64,000 bases of DNA, from the NCBI RefSeq assembly GCF_004217315.1, contig NZ_SGWR01000002.1, positions 860,414 through 924,413 on the forward strand. Reading direction: 5' to 3'. A program made the position numbers and the translations under genes. Positions 52,553 to 60,861 of this stretch are shown piece after piece; position 1 is the first letter of the stretch, and the number at the start of each line of letters is the position of its first letter. Source of the DNA: Corticibacter populi. GTDB taxonomy: Bacteria; Pseudomonadota; Gammaproteobacteria; Burkholderiales; Burkholderiaceae_C. The notes beneath the pieces are model-generated. The model saw only the letters and a program-made list of their open reading frames with translations, was not told the origin of the DNA and searched no databases.

Positions 52553-54481
52553 ATGAACATGCAACCGCGACGATACCCCCTCCGCGTCAGCGCCCTGGCG
52601 CTGGCCTGCCTGCTGGCCGCCTGTGGCGGCAGCGATGACGACAGCAACAGCCCCGAACCGGCCGGCAAGGCACTGGCGCTGACCATCCTGCACATCAACG
52701 ACCACCATTCCCACCTGGATGGCAGCAGCAAGACCCTGCTGCTCGACACCGGTGCTGCCGAACGCAGCCAGGTCCAGGTCGGCAGCGCCGGCTTCCCGCG
52801 CGTGACGCAGGCCATCGAGGAGCTCGCGGCACAGCACAGCAATGTGATCAAGATCCATGCCGGCGACGCGCTGACCGGCACGCTGTACTTCAACCGCGTC
52901 GGCGCCGATGGCGAGGCCGATGCCGCGCTGATGAACACCGTCTGCTTCGACAGCTTCACGCTGGGCAACCACGAATTCGACAAGGGCGACACCGGCCTGA
53001 AGAACTTCCTGGACCTGCTGCGCGCAGGCAACTGCCCGACCCAGGCCGAGGTGCTCAGCGCCAATGTCGCGTTCGGTGCCACATCGGCGCTCAACCCCGC
53101 CAATGCGGCGGATTACGTGAAGGGCTCGACCGTGATCGAGCGCGACGGCGAGAAGATCGGCCTGATCGGCCTGACCATCGCCGGCAAGACCAAGCAATCG
53201 TCCAGCCCCGACGCCGACACCACGTTCGAGGACGAGGCCACGGCCGCGCAGCGCGAAATCGACCTTCTGCAGGCCCAGGGCATCAACAAGATCATCGTGC
53301 AAAGCCACATCGGCTACGAATACGACAAGGAAGTCATCGCCAAGCTGCGCGGCGTCGACGTGGTCGTCGGCGGTGATTCGCACACGCTGCTGGGCCCGGA
53401 CACGCTGGCGACCTACGGCGTCGGCACGCGCGGCGGCGACTATCCGACGCGCCTGAGCGATGCCGATGGCAAGCCGGTCTGCCTGGTGCAAGCCTGGGAG
53501 TACGGCCAGATCGTCGGCGAGCTGACGGTTTCCTTCGATGCGGACGGCGTCGTCACCGACTGTGCCGGCACGCCGCACGTGCTGATCGGCGACGACTTCA
53601 TGGACGCCAGCGGCGCTCCGCTGGACGAGGCCGCGCGCGCCAAGGCGCTGGCGGACGTGGCGGCCAGCGGCTTTCTGCGCGTGACTTCGGAGAACGCCAG
53701 CGCCGCCGCGGTGCTCGCGCCGTATGCGCAGAAACTCGATGTGTTCAAGAACACCCAGGTGGCGGTGGTGACCAGCGACGAGCTGTGCTCGCGCCGCGTG
53801 CCCGGCGGCCAGGGCAGCATGGACTACAGCCGCTCCAGCGCCGCATGCAATGCACTGGGCGAAGTCTCGCGGCGCGGTGGCGACATCCAGCAGATCGCCG
53901 CCCAAGCCTACCTGGAAGTGACCCAGGCCCATTACGGCGGCGCCGACATCTCGCTGCAAAGCGGTGGCGGCGCCCGCATCCCGCTGCTGCGCGGTCCGCT
54001 GACGGCCTCCACGGCCATCGAGGTGCTGCCGTTCGGCAACCTGCTCTACAAGATGGAAATCACCGGCACCGAGGTCAAGAGCATGATCGAGGACGGCCTC
54101 AGCGCGACCTTCGACAACAAGAGCACCGGCCCCTACCCGTACACCGGCGGCCTGCGCTTCGATGTCGACGCCTCCAATGCCAAGGGCAACCGCGCCAGCA
54201 ACTTCGAGGTGCGCAATGCCACCACCGGCAACTGGGAAGTGCTCGACGAGCAGCGCAACTACACCCTGGCGGTGCTGAGCTTCAATGCCGCCGGCGGCGA
54301 CGGCTACACGACACTGGCCAATGCCAGTGATCGGGTGACCGATGTCGGGGTGCTGGATTCGGACGTGTTCTTCGCCTATATCGAATCGCTGAGCAAGAGC
54401 GCCGACGGCTGGCCGCAACTGGGCAAGCTGGCCGACGATCTCTACAGCACCAAGTCCTTCATCGGACCGAACGGCAACTGA
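52553..54481 (+). CDS. 5'-nucleotidase/UshA-type metallophosphatase lipoprotein
   Basis: The protein has 642 residues. Lipobox LLAACGGS places the lipidated Cys near residue 25, so the enzyme is anchored in the envelope. The metallophosphatase domain has HINDHHSHLD, KIHAGDALTG, FTLGNHEFDKG, VQSHIGYEYD and GGDSHTLLG, which supply the two-metal site. The C-terminal 5'-nucleotidase domain (about 400-600) has LQSGGGARIPLLRGPLTAST and FGNLLYKMEITGTEVKSMIE. It probably dephosphorylates extracellular nucleotides. ATG 52553 follows a strong AGGAGAGG. It ends before a strong terminator. Confidence 0.92.
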   Translation: MNMQPRRYPLRVSALALACLLAACGGSDDDSNSPEPAGKALALTILHINDHHSHLDGSSKTLLLDTGAAERSQVQVGSAGFPRVTQAIEELAAQHSNVIKIHAGDALTGTLYFNRVGADGEADAALMNTVCFDSFTLGNHEFDKGDTGLKNFLDLLRAGNCPTQAEVLSANVAFGATSALNPANAADYVKGSTVIERDGEKIGLIGLTIAGKTKQSSSPDADTTFEDEATAAQREIDLLQAQGINKIIVQSHIGYEYDKEVIAKLRGVDVVVGGDSHTLLGPDTLATYGVGTRGGDYPTRLSDADGKPVCLVQAWEYGQIVGELTVSFDADGVVTDCAGTPHVLIGDDFMDASGAPLDEAARAKALADVAASGFLRVTSENASAAAVLAPYAQKLDVFKNTQVAVVTSDELCSRRVPGGQGSMDYSRSSAACNALGEVSRRGGDIQQIAAQAYLEVTQAHYGGADISLQSGGGARIPLLRGPLTASTAIEVLPFGNLLYKMEITGTEVKSMIEDGLSATFDNKSTGPYPYTGGLRFDVDASNAKGNRASNFEVRNATTGNWEVLDEQRNYTLAVLSFNAAGGDGYTTLANASDRVTDVGVLDSDVFFAYIESLSKSADGWPQLGKLADDLYSTKSFIGPNGN

Positions 54482-54493
54482 GTCGCCGATGCG

Positions 54494-54520
54494 GGTCTGG
54501 CGCAGGCGCTGCGCCAGACC
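54494..54520 (+). terminator. Perfect 11-bp hairpin after the 5'-nucleotidase gene
   Basis: GGTCTGGCGCA (54494-54504) pairs exactly with TGCGCCAGACC (54510-54520) around a five-base loop, 12 bp after the stop. No T-run follows; the T-tailed hairpin at 54573 may do the terminating. Confidence 0.4.
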
Positions 54521-54524
54521 GGCC

Positions 54525-54554
54525 ACGCGACGCAACGCGACGCGACGCAACGCA
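54525..54554. repeat. Six tandem ACGCR pentamers
   Basis: The 30 bases consist of six consecutive five-base units ACGCG or ACGCA between two strong hairpins after the 5'-nucleotidase gene. They are non-coding as far as can be seen. Confidence 0.6.
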
Positions 54555-54572
54555 AGCCCCCACAGCAGAATC

Positions 54573-54608
54573 CACGGTGGCCGCCATAATGGCGGCCACC
54601 GTGTTTTC
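54573..54608 (+). terminator. Rho-independent terminator with a 14-bp stem
   Basis: CACGGTGGCCGCCA (54573-54586) pairs exactly with TGGCGGCCACCGTG (54590-54603) around TAA, followed by TTTTC. It ends the 5'-nucleotidase transcript and lies 14 bp before the next gene start, so that gene would need a promoter beyond it or read-through. Confidence 0.8.
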
Positions 54609-54621
54609 ACAAGCCGTGCCA

Positions 54622-55320
54622 ATGAACACCGCATCCACCCCTTCGCACCCGCTGCGCCAGAACGTCCCCCTCGAGAAAGCCTATCGCCTGCTCAATCACG
54701 GCCCGACCGTGCTGGTCAGCGCAGCCCATGGCGATCGGCGCGACATCATGGCAGCGGCCTGGGCCATGCCGCTGGACTTCCAGCCCGGCAAGGTCGCCGT
54801 GGTACTGGACAAGAGCACCTGGACGCGCACGCTGCTCGAAGCCTCGGGCTTCTTCGGCCTGCAGGTGCCCACGGTGGCGCAGGCGCCCATGGTGCAGGCC
54901 GTCGGCACCAGCTCCGGCAAGGCGCTGGCCGAAGAGGAGGGCACCGACAAGTTCGCCACCTATGGCCTGGCGGTGTTTGCCGGCAGTGCATCCCCAGCGC
55001 CGCTGGTCGAAGGCTGCGCGGCCTGGCTGGAATGCCGGCTGCTGCCCGAGCCGCACATCCAGCAGACCTACGACCTGTTCCTTGGCGAGATCGTCGCCGC
55101 GCAGGCCGATACGCGCGTGTTCAGCGAGGGCCGCTGGCACTTCGAGGGGCATGACACGCTGCGCAGCATCCACCATGTGGCCGGCGGCCACTACCTGGCC
55201 GATGGCGCGGCCTTTGACGCCACACCCATGGCGCGTGTCGACCAGCCAGGGTTTTGCAAACCGTCCCTGGTCAGCCCAGCCCGGCCAGCGGGTGGAGCGC
55301 AGCCGGCCACGGACTCCTGA
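54622..55320 (+). CDS. Flavin reductase-like FMN-binding split-barrel protein
   Basis: The cytoplasmic protein has 232 residues. The pattern HGPTVLVSAAHGDRRDIMAAAWAMPLDFQPGKVAVVLDKSTWTR is that of the flavin reductase-like (flavoredoxin) domain, with FFGLQVPTVAQAP and WLECRLLPEPH later. Such proteins bind FMN and reduce it or serve as electron carriers. A reductase could supply FMNH2 to monooxygenases such as the one at 3990, but they are 50 kb apart. ATG 54622 is used. Its 3' end overlaps the convergent CoA-hydrolase gene by 50 bp. Confidence 0.85.
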   Translation: MNTASTPSHPLRQNVPLEKAYRLLNHGPTVLVSAAHGDRRDIMAAAWAMPLDFQPGKVAVVLDKSTWTRTLLEASGFFGLQVPTVAQAPMVQAVGTSSGKALAEEEGTDKFATYGLAVFAGSASPAPLVEGCAAWLECRLLPEPHIQQTYDLFLGEIVAAQADTRVFSEGRWHFEGHDTLRSIHHVAGGHYLADGAAFDATPMARVDQPGFCKPSLVSPARPAGGAQPATDS

Positions 55321-56386
55321 AGAAGGCCGCGACCTCGGCCGGGTCGACCTCCTCGATGCGGCCGGGCTTCCAGTGCGGTTGGTGGTCCTTGTCCACCGCC
55401 AGCGCGCGGATGCCCTCGATGGTTTCGCTGTTGTGGCGGCGGTCATCGCGCAGGTAGAAGCAGTGGCGCACCAGATCGCGCTCCATGCGCAGGTCATCGG
55501 CCAGGCCCATGCTGCGCGCGCGGCGGATCTGCTCGAGCACCACGTGCAACATCAGCGGCGAGCGCTTGCGCAGCGTCGCGGCCGTATCGCGGGCCCAGTC
55601 TGCCGCACCGGCATCGCCTTGACCACCTGCGGCCTCCAGCGCATCGACGATGGCCTTGACGCTCGGCAGCGCAAACACGCTGTTGATGGCGGCCAGGTAT
55701 GCGCTGGCGGGTGATTCGGCCGGCACGAAGTGCTGGCGCACGTACTGCGTGATGGCCGCGCCATCGGCAAAGTCACCGGCCAGCCCGTCCCACAGAGCCG
55801 CCAGTCGCGCAGCCGGCACCACGCCATCGGCCAACTGGAAGGCCACCGCATCGCCCGCGCCAATGGTGCTGCCCGTCAGCGCCAACCATTCCCCCACATG
55901 GCCGGGCGCACGGCCGAGAAAATAGCCGCCGCCCACGTCGGGGAAGAGGCCGATGGCCGTCTCGGGCATGGCCATGCGGGTGCGTTCGGTGACGATGCGC
56001 AGGCTTGCGCCCTGCGAGATGCCCATGCCACCGCCCATGACCACGCCATCCATGAAGGCGATGTAGGGCTTGCCCAGGTGGTGGGTGAGGTGATTGAGCT
56101 GGTATTCCTCGGTGAAGAAGTCCTCCAGCGCCGGGTTGCCATCACAGGCCGCCTGGTGCAGGAAGCGGATGTCGCCGCCAGCGCAGAAGGCGCCGAACGG
56201 CCCTTCGCGGCCATTGCCGCGGATGGCGATGGCAGCAATGGCCGGATCATCGCGCCACTGCAGCAGGATGCGATGGAGCTCGCGCACCATCGCCAGCGAG
56301 AGCGCGTTGAGCGCGCGGGGGCGGTTGAGGGTGATGAAGCCGGTGTTGCCGCGCACTTCGGCGAGGACTTCTGCGGTGTCGTTCAC
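55271..56386 (-). CDS. 3-hydroxyisobutyryl-CoA hydrolase/enoyl-CoA hydratase family protein
   Basis: The protein has 371 residues, the length of HIBYL-CoA hydrolases, not of plain enoyl-CoA hydratases (about 260). Crotonase-fold landmarks are GFITLNRPRALNALSLAMV, the oxyanion-hole segment GAFCAGGDIRFLHQA, YIAFMDGVVMGGGMGIS and the hydrolase-specific MAMPETAIGLFPDVGGGYFL with its Glu and Asp. It probably frees 3-hydroxyisobutyrate in valine breakdown. A GTG start at 56386 is chosen because AGGAGA lies about six bases upstream; no in-frame ATG is well placed. It overlaps the convergent flavin reductase-like gene by 50 bp. Confidence 0.88.
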   Translation of the reverse strand: MNDTAEVLAEVRGNTGFITLNRPRALNALSLAMVRELHRILLQWRDDPAIAAIAIRGNGREGPFGAFCAGGDIRFLHQAACDGNPALEDFFTEEYQLNHLTHHLGKPYIAFMDGVVMGGGMGISQGASLRIVTERTRMAMPETAIGLFPDVGGGYFLGRAPGHVGEWLALTGSTIGAGDAVAFQLADGVVPAARLAALWDGLAGDFADGAAITQYVRQHFVPAESPASAYLAAINSVFALPSVKAIVDALEAAGGQGDAGAADWARDTAATLRKRSPLMLHVVLEQIRRARSMGLADDLRMERDLVRHCFYLRDDRRHNSETIEGIRALAVDKDHQPHWKPGRIEEVDPAEVAAFFRSPWPAALHPLAGLG

Positions 56387-56533
56387 GTGCGGTCTCCTGA
56401 TTTTCGTTGGCACCAGCGGACGATTATGCCGCGCAGCCACCGATCGCGGAAACCGGGTCGCCACCGGCCTGTCGCCCATTCGTCAGGACTGCGCAGCGCG
56501 GCCGGGAGCAGGGGCGCGGCCTGGTTCAGAACG

Positions 56534-57913
56534 TCAGAACGGCAGCTTCGGAAACCCCCCGCCCATCATGCCCTTGGCGCCGCCGAGCTTCTTGAGCATC
56601 TTCATCATGCCGCCGCCCTTCATCTTCTTCATCATGCCCTGCATCTGCTCGAACTCCTTGAGCAGGCGGTTGACTTCCTGCACCTGGACGCCGGCACCGG
56701 CGGCGATGCGCTTCTTGCGCTGGGCCTTGATGAGTTCGGGGCGGCGGCGTTCCTTGGGCGTCATGCTGCAGATGATGCCTTCCTTGCGGCGCACGTCCTT
56801 CTCGGCACGGTTCATGTCCATCTGGCCGGCCTTGGCGGCGAGCTCGCCGGGCAGCTTCTCCATCAGCGAGGACAGGCCGCCCATCTGCTTCATCTGCTGC
56901 AGCTGCATCAGAAAGTCGTTGAGGTCGAAGCCGTCACCGCTCTTGACCTTCTCGGCGAGCTTTTGCGCGGCCTGCATGTCCACGCCGGCCGAGACCTGCT
57001 CGACCAGCGCGACGATGTCGCCCATGCCGAGGATGCGCCCGGCGTGGCGCTCGGCATCGAAGATCTCGATGCCATCGATCTTCTCGCTGGTGCCGGCGAA
57101 CTTGATCGGCGCGCCGGTGATCTGCCGCACCGACAGCGCCGCGCCGCCGCGCGAGTCGCCGTCGAGCTTCGTCAAAACGATGCCGGTGAGCGGCAGCGCC
57201 TCCTTGAAGGCCTTGGCGGTGTTGATGGCGTCCTGCCCCTGCATGGCATCCACCACGAACAGCGTCTCGGCCGGGTTCAGCGCCGCATGCAGCGTCTTGA
57301 TCTCGTCCATCAGCACTTCGTCGATGGCCAGGCGCCCGGCGGTATCGACGATCAGCACGTCGAAGTAGTGCTTCTTCGCGTAGTCGAGCGCGGCGGCGGC
57401 GATGTCCAGCGGCTTCTGCTCCGGCGTGCTGGGAAACCACTCGGCACCGGCCTGGGCCGTGACGGTCTTGAGCTGCTCGATGGCGGCAGGCCGGTAGACG
57501 TCGCCCGAGACGGTGAGCACCTTCTTCTTGAGCTTCTCGCGCAGCAGCCGGGCGATCTTGGCCGTGGTGGTGGTCTTGCCGGCGCCCTGCAGGCCGGCCA
57601 TCAGAATCACCGCCGGCGGCTGCACGTTGAGGTTGAGTTCGGCCTGGCCCTCGCCCATGGTGGCGGCCAGTTCCTTGTTCACGATGCCCACCAGTGCCTG
57701 GCCGGGCTTGAGCGAGCCGACCACGTCCTGGCCCAGCGCCTTCTCCTTGACGCGGGCGATGAAATCGCGCACCACCGGCAGGGCCACGTCGGCCTCGAGC
57801 AGCGCCATGCGCACTTCGCGCAGCATGTCCTGCACGTTGGATTCGGTGATGCGGGCCTGGCCGCGCATCTCCTTGACGAGGCGCGACAGCTTGTCACTCA
57901 GGGCAGTGGCCAT
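56534..57913 (-). CDS. ffh: Signal recognition particle protein Ffh
   Basis: The protein has 459 residues, the standard length. The N domain is followed by the GTPase G domain: GLQGAGKTTTTAKIA (P-loop), DVYRPAAIEQLK, VLIVDTAGRLAID, VLTKLDGDSRGGAAL. The C-terminal Met-rich M domain binds 4.5S RNA and signal sequences (GFDLNDFLMQLQQMKQMGGL, RRKEGIICSMTPKERRRP, final MMKKMKGGGMMKML). It delivers membrane proteins to FtsY/Sec. ATG 57913 begins the conserved MATALSDKLSRLVKEMRGQA. It diverges from the ypjD-like gene, a common betaproteobacterial arrangement. Confidence 0.97.
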   Translation of the reverse strand: MATALSDKLSRLVKEMRGQARITESNVQDMLREVRMALLEADVALPVVRDFIARVKEKALGQDVVGSLKPGQALVGIVNKELAATMGEGQAELNLNVQPPAVILMAGLQGAGKTTTTAKIARLLREKLKKKVLTVSGDVYRPAAIEQLKTVTAQAGAEWFPSTPEQKPLDIAAAALDYAKKHYFDVLIVDTAGRLAIDEVLMDEIKTLHAALNPAETLFVVDAMQGQDAINTAKAFKEALPLTGIVLTKLDGDSRGGAALSVRQITGAPIKFAGTSEKIDGIEIFDAERHAGRILGMGDIVALVEQVSAGVDMQAAQKLAEKVKSGDGFDLNDFLMQLQQMKQMGGLSSLMEKLPGELAAKAGQMDMNRAEKDVRRKEGIICSMTPKERRRPELIKAQRKKRIAAGAGVQVQEVNRLLKEFEQMQGMMKKMKGGGMMKMLKKLGGAKGMMGGGFPKLPF

Positions 57914-58062
57914 GGGGGAAACTCCGGGGAAAGGGAAGAGTCGAAGATGCGCCGATATCCGCCATGCGGCATGCATCGACAGGGAGCCCAGCCGCTGGGG
58001 GCGGGGCCTTTTCTGGCCGCGGCGACCAGTTGCGCAAACCTGTTCAAAGGTACACTTGCAGC

Positions 58063-58854
58063 ATGATTTTAACCAGTGCGCCCACTCCGTCGCTGCTGCT
58101 GGCCATTGCGGCAGCACTGGCCTACGGCGTGGCGGCGGCATGCCACGCCTCGGCCTCTCCCCATCCCCCACGGATGGCACTGCTGCTGGCCTGGCTTTTG
58201 CACGGCCTGAGCATCGTCCTTGAACTGTGGACCACCGAGCCACGCTTCGGCTTCGGCCCGGCTCTGTCGGTCACGGCCTGGCTGGCCCTGACGGTCTATG
58301 GCATCGAATACCACCTGCTGCCGCGCCTGCAGCCCCACTGGTGGCTGGCGCTGTGTGCAGCGCTGGCGGCGCTGTTGGGCGCGCTGTTTCCCGGCCAGCC
58401 GCTGCAGGGGCAGCACAGCCCGTGGATGGGCGCGCACCTGGCGCTGGGCATCGCCTCCTATTGCCTGTTCGCCATCGCGGTGGTGCACGGCTGGATGATG
58501 CAGCGCGCCGAAAAGCGCATGCGCGCGGGCACCGCCGCCGAGGAAACGGGCCTGCCGCTGCTGTCGCTGGAGAACCTCACCTTCCGCTTCGCGCAGGCAG
58601 GCTTCGTGCTGCTGACAGCCACGCTGCTGGCCGGCCTATTCTTTGGCGAGGAGGTCTACGGCCGCGCCTGGAGCTGGCGCCACAAGGAGGTGTTCTCGGT
58701 GCTGGCGTGGCTGAGCTTTGCCGGCCTGCTGCTGGCGCGCTGGCGCCATGGCCTGCGCGGCAAGAAGGCGGTGCGCCTGCTCAACATTGGCGCGCTGCTG
58801 CTGCTGCTGGCCTATGCCGGTTCGCGCTTCGTGATCGAAGTGCTGATGCGTTGA
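58063..58854 (+). CDS. CcsA/YpjD-type cytochrome c assembly family membrane protein
   Basis: The protein has 263 residues and eight or so membrane segments. The family pattern YGRAWSWRHKEVFSVLAWLS resembles the haem-handling WWD-like region of CcsA relatives. PWMGAHLALGIASYCLFAIA carries a conserved His. YpjD proteins next to ffh are widespread, but their exact role is not established. ATG 58063 begins the first hydrophobic segment. It diverges from ffh and leads a short operon with the PP0621-like and PilS-like genes. Confidence 0.88.
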   Translation: MILTSAPTPSLLLAIAAALAYGVAAACHASASPHPPRMALLLAWLLHGLSIVLELWTTEPRFGFGPALSVTAWLALTVYGIEYHLLPRLQPHWWLALCAALAALLGALFPGQPLQGQHSPWMGAHLALGIASYCLFAIAVVHGWMMQRAEKRMRAGTAAEETGLPLLSLENLTFRFAQAGFVLLTATLLAGLFFGEEVYGRAWSWRHKEVFSVLAWLSFAGLLLARWRHGLRGKKAVRLLNIGALLLLLAYAGSRFVIEVLMR

Positions 58855-58873
58855 GGCACCAGGCCCTCCCGCC

Positions 58874-59131
58874 ATGAGCAAGCTGCTTCTGACCTTCTGC
58901 GTGCTGGCCGTGGCCTTGTGGCTGTGGCAGGCGGCGCGGCGCAAGACGCAGCAGCTGCGCCGCCAACAGAACCAGGCCCGCCAGGCCGTGCGCCATGGCC
59001 CGCCACCGCCTGCGGATCAAATGGTGCCATGCGCGGTCTGCGGCAGCCATCTGCCGGCGGCCAGCGCACACCGCCAGGGTGGCCGCAGCTATTGCCCCGA
59101 ACACGCGCCCGGCGGCGCGGCGCGGCGATGA
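58874..59131 (+). CDS. PP0621-type small membrane protein with Cys motif
   Basis: The protein has 85 residues. An N-terminal membrane helix (LLLTFCVLAVALWLWQAA) is followed by a basic Gln/Arg-rich stretch and a small domain with CAVCGSHLPAASA and later YCPEH. The three Cys and His could bind zinc. Proteins of this layout are conserved between ypjD and pilS genes in Betaproteobacteria; the function is unknown. Its stop overlaps the kinase start by 4 bp. Confidence 0.82.
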   Translation: MSKLLLTFCVLAVALWLWQAARRKTQQLRRQQNQARQAVRHGPPPPADQMVPCAVCGSHLPAASAHRQGGRSYCPEHAPGGAARR

Positions 59132-60849
59132 GCCTCTGGCACCGGATCTGGGGCCTGCAGCGCTCCAATGCGGCGGCGCCGGGTCCGTTCGAGCGGCTCT
59201 GGCATGGCTTTCTGACCGGCCGCATGATGCTGGCACTGGCCGTGCTGGCACTGTTGTGGACCGAGCGCATGGTCACCGGCACGGTGGCCGACCGCGTGCT
59301 GTGGCTGGCCGGCGCGTACTTCATCCAGACCGTGGTGGCGCGCATTGCACTGCGCCGGCACTACCCGCGCCGCGGCCCGGCGCTGCACTGGATCTGCACA
59401 CTGGCGGTGGACGTGCTGGCCTCCTGCCTGCTGCAGCTGTGGCACGCCAGCGCCGGCTACAGCTTCGTGGCGCTGTTTGGCCTGCCGGTGCTGATGGCCG
59501 CGGCCGTGGGCAGCTTCTCTGTGATGGTGGGCACCGTGCTCTCGGTGCTGGTGGCGCTGATGTTCGTCACGCTCTGGCCGCGCGGGCTGCTGGCCACCAG
59601 CCCGCAGCAGTTCCTGCAATCGCTGCTGGCGGGGCTGGGCTTTTTCGTGCTGGGCCTGCTGGTGCACCAGATGGCCTCGCGGCTGCTGCGCGAGGAGCAG
59701 GAAGGGCGCAAGAGCCGGCAGGCCGCGCTGCTGCAAAGCCAGGTCAACGCCCTGGTCATCAGCAACCTCGACGACGGCGTGCTGGTGGTGGATCGCAAGA
59801 TGCGCGTCGATTCCGCCAATCCGGCCGCGCTCGAGATGCTGGGCCTGCCGGCCGGCACCGCCATGCCGTTCTCGCTGGAGCAGAACCCGGTCTGGCGCCC
59901 GCTGGTGGCGCTGATCCAGTACACGCTGCGCCGCCATGCGCCGCAAGCGGCCGACCTGAGCCTGGTGCCCCCCGGACACAGCCCGGTGGGCCTGCGCGCG
60001 CGCGCCTGGATGACACCCGGCATCCAGGCGCGCCGCGGCGAAGCCGACGTGCAGTGCGTGGCCTTTTTGCACGACCTGCGCAGCATCGAGGCGCAGGTGC
60101 GCACCGAGAAGCTCGCCTCGATGGGCCGCATGTCGGCAGCCGTCGCGCACGAAATCCGCAACCCGCTCTCGGCCATCATCCAGGCCAATGCGCTGCTGGC
60201 CGAGGACCTGGCGGACGACCCTGGCGCGCAGCGCCTGACGACCATGGTGCGCCAGAATGCCGAGCGGCTCTCGCGCATTGCCGAGGACATCCTCGATGTC
60301 GCCCGGGTGCAGCGCCAGATCGATGCCGACGAGCAGGCCGAGGCCCTGGCACTGGACCACTGGGTGCGCCAAAGCTGGGACGAGTGGCGCGAGCAGGCGC
60401 CGGCGCAGCGCACCGGCGAGCTGAGCCTGAACACCGCGCCGGCGCTGGTGGTGTTCGGCCGCGACCACTTGCGGCGCGTGCTCGTCAACCTGCTGGACAA
60501 CGCCCTGCGCTACAAGGGACCGCACGCCGATTCGCTGCAGGTCCATACCGCGCTGAGCGCGCACGGGCAAGCCATGCTGCAGGTCTGGAGCGATGGCGCG
60601 CCACTGGAAAAATCGGTGGAGCGGCACCTGTTCGAGCCCTTCTTCTCGTCCGAGAGCCGCTCCTCGGGCCTGGGCCTGTACCTGTGCCGCGAACTGTGCG
60701 AGCGCCATGGGGCCAGCATCGGCTACCAGCGCATCGAGCGGGCGACGGCTCGCGGGCCCATGGCCGGCAACGCCTTCACCGTCCAGTTCCGCCGTCCGGT
60801 GCAGGGCCACGATGGTGACACGCACCCGCTCACCGAACTGGTGGTTTGA
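59128..60849 (+). CDS. pilS: PilS-like membrane sensor histidine kinase
   Basis: The protein has 573 residues. There are six hydrophobic segments in the first 185 residues. A PAS-like domain (about 215-310, LVISNLDDGVLVVDRKMRVD) follows. The dimerisation domain holds the phospho-accepting His in SAAVAHEIRNPLSAIIQANA, and an HATPase domain ends it (LVNLLDNALRYKG, SRSSGLGLYLCRELCERHGA). PilS normally phosphorylates PilR to control type IV pilin expression. Here no pilR follows, because the next gene is convergent. ATG 59128 overlaps the preceding stop. Confidence 0.88.
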   Translation: MSLWHRIWGLQRSNAAAPGPFERLWHGFLTGRMMLALAVLALLWTERMVTGTVADRVLWLAGAYFIQTVVARIALRRHYPRRGPALHWICTLAVDVLASCLLQLWHASAGYSFVALFGLPVLMAAAVGSFSVMVGTVLSVLVALMFVTLWPRGLLATSPQQFLQSLLAGLGFFVLGLLVHQMASRLLREEQEGRKSRQAALLQSQVNALVISNLDDGVLVVDRKMRVDSANPAALEMLGLPAGTAMPFSLEQNPVWRPLVALIQYTLRRHAPQAADLSLVPPGHSPVGLRARAWMTPGIQARRGEADVQCVAFLHDLRSIEAQVRTEKLASMGRMSAAVAHEIRNPLSAIIQANALLAEDLADDPGAQRLTTMVRQNAERLSRIAEDILDVARVQRQIDADEQAEALALDHWVRQSWDEWREQAPAQRTGELSLNTAPALVVFGRDHLRRVLVNLLDNALRYKGPHADSLQVHTALSAHGQAMLQVWSDGAPLEKSVERHLFEPFFSSESRSSGLGLYLCRELCERHGASIGYQRIERATARGPMAGNAFTVQFRRPVQGHDGDTHPLTELVV

Positions 60850-60861
60850 ACCGGGCTCCGA

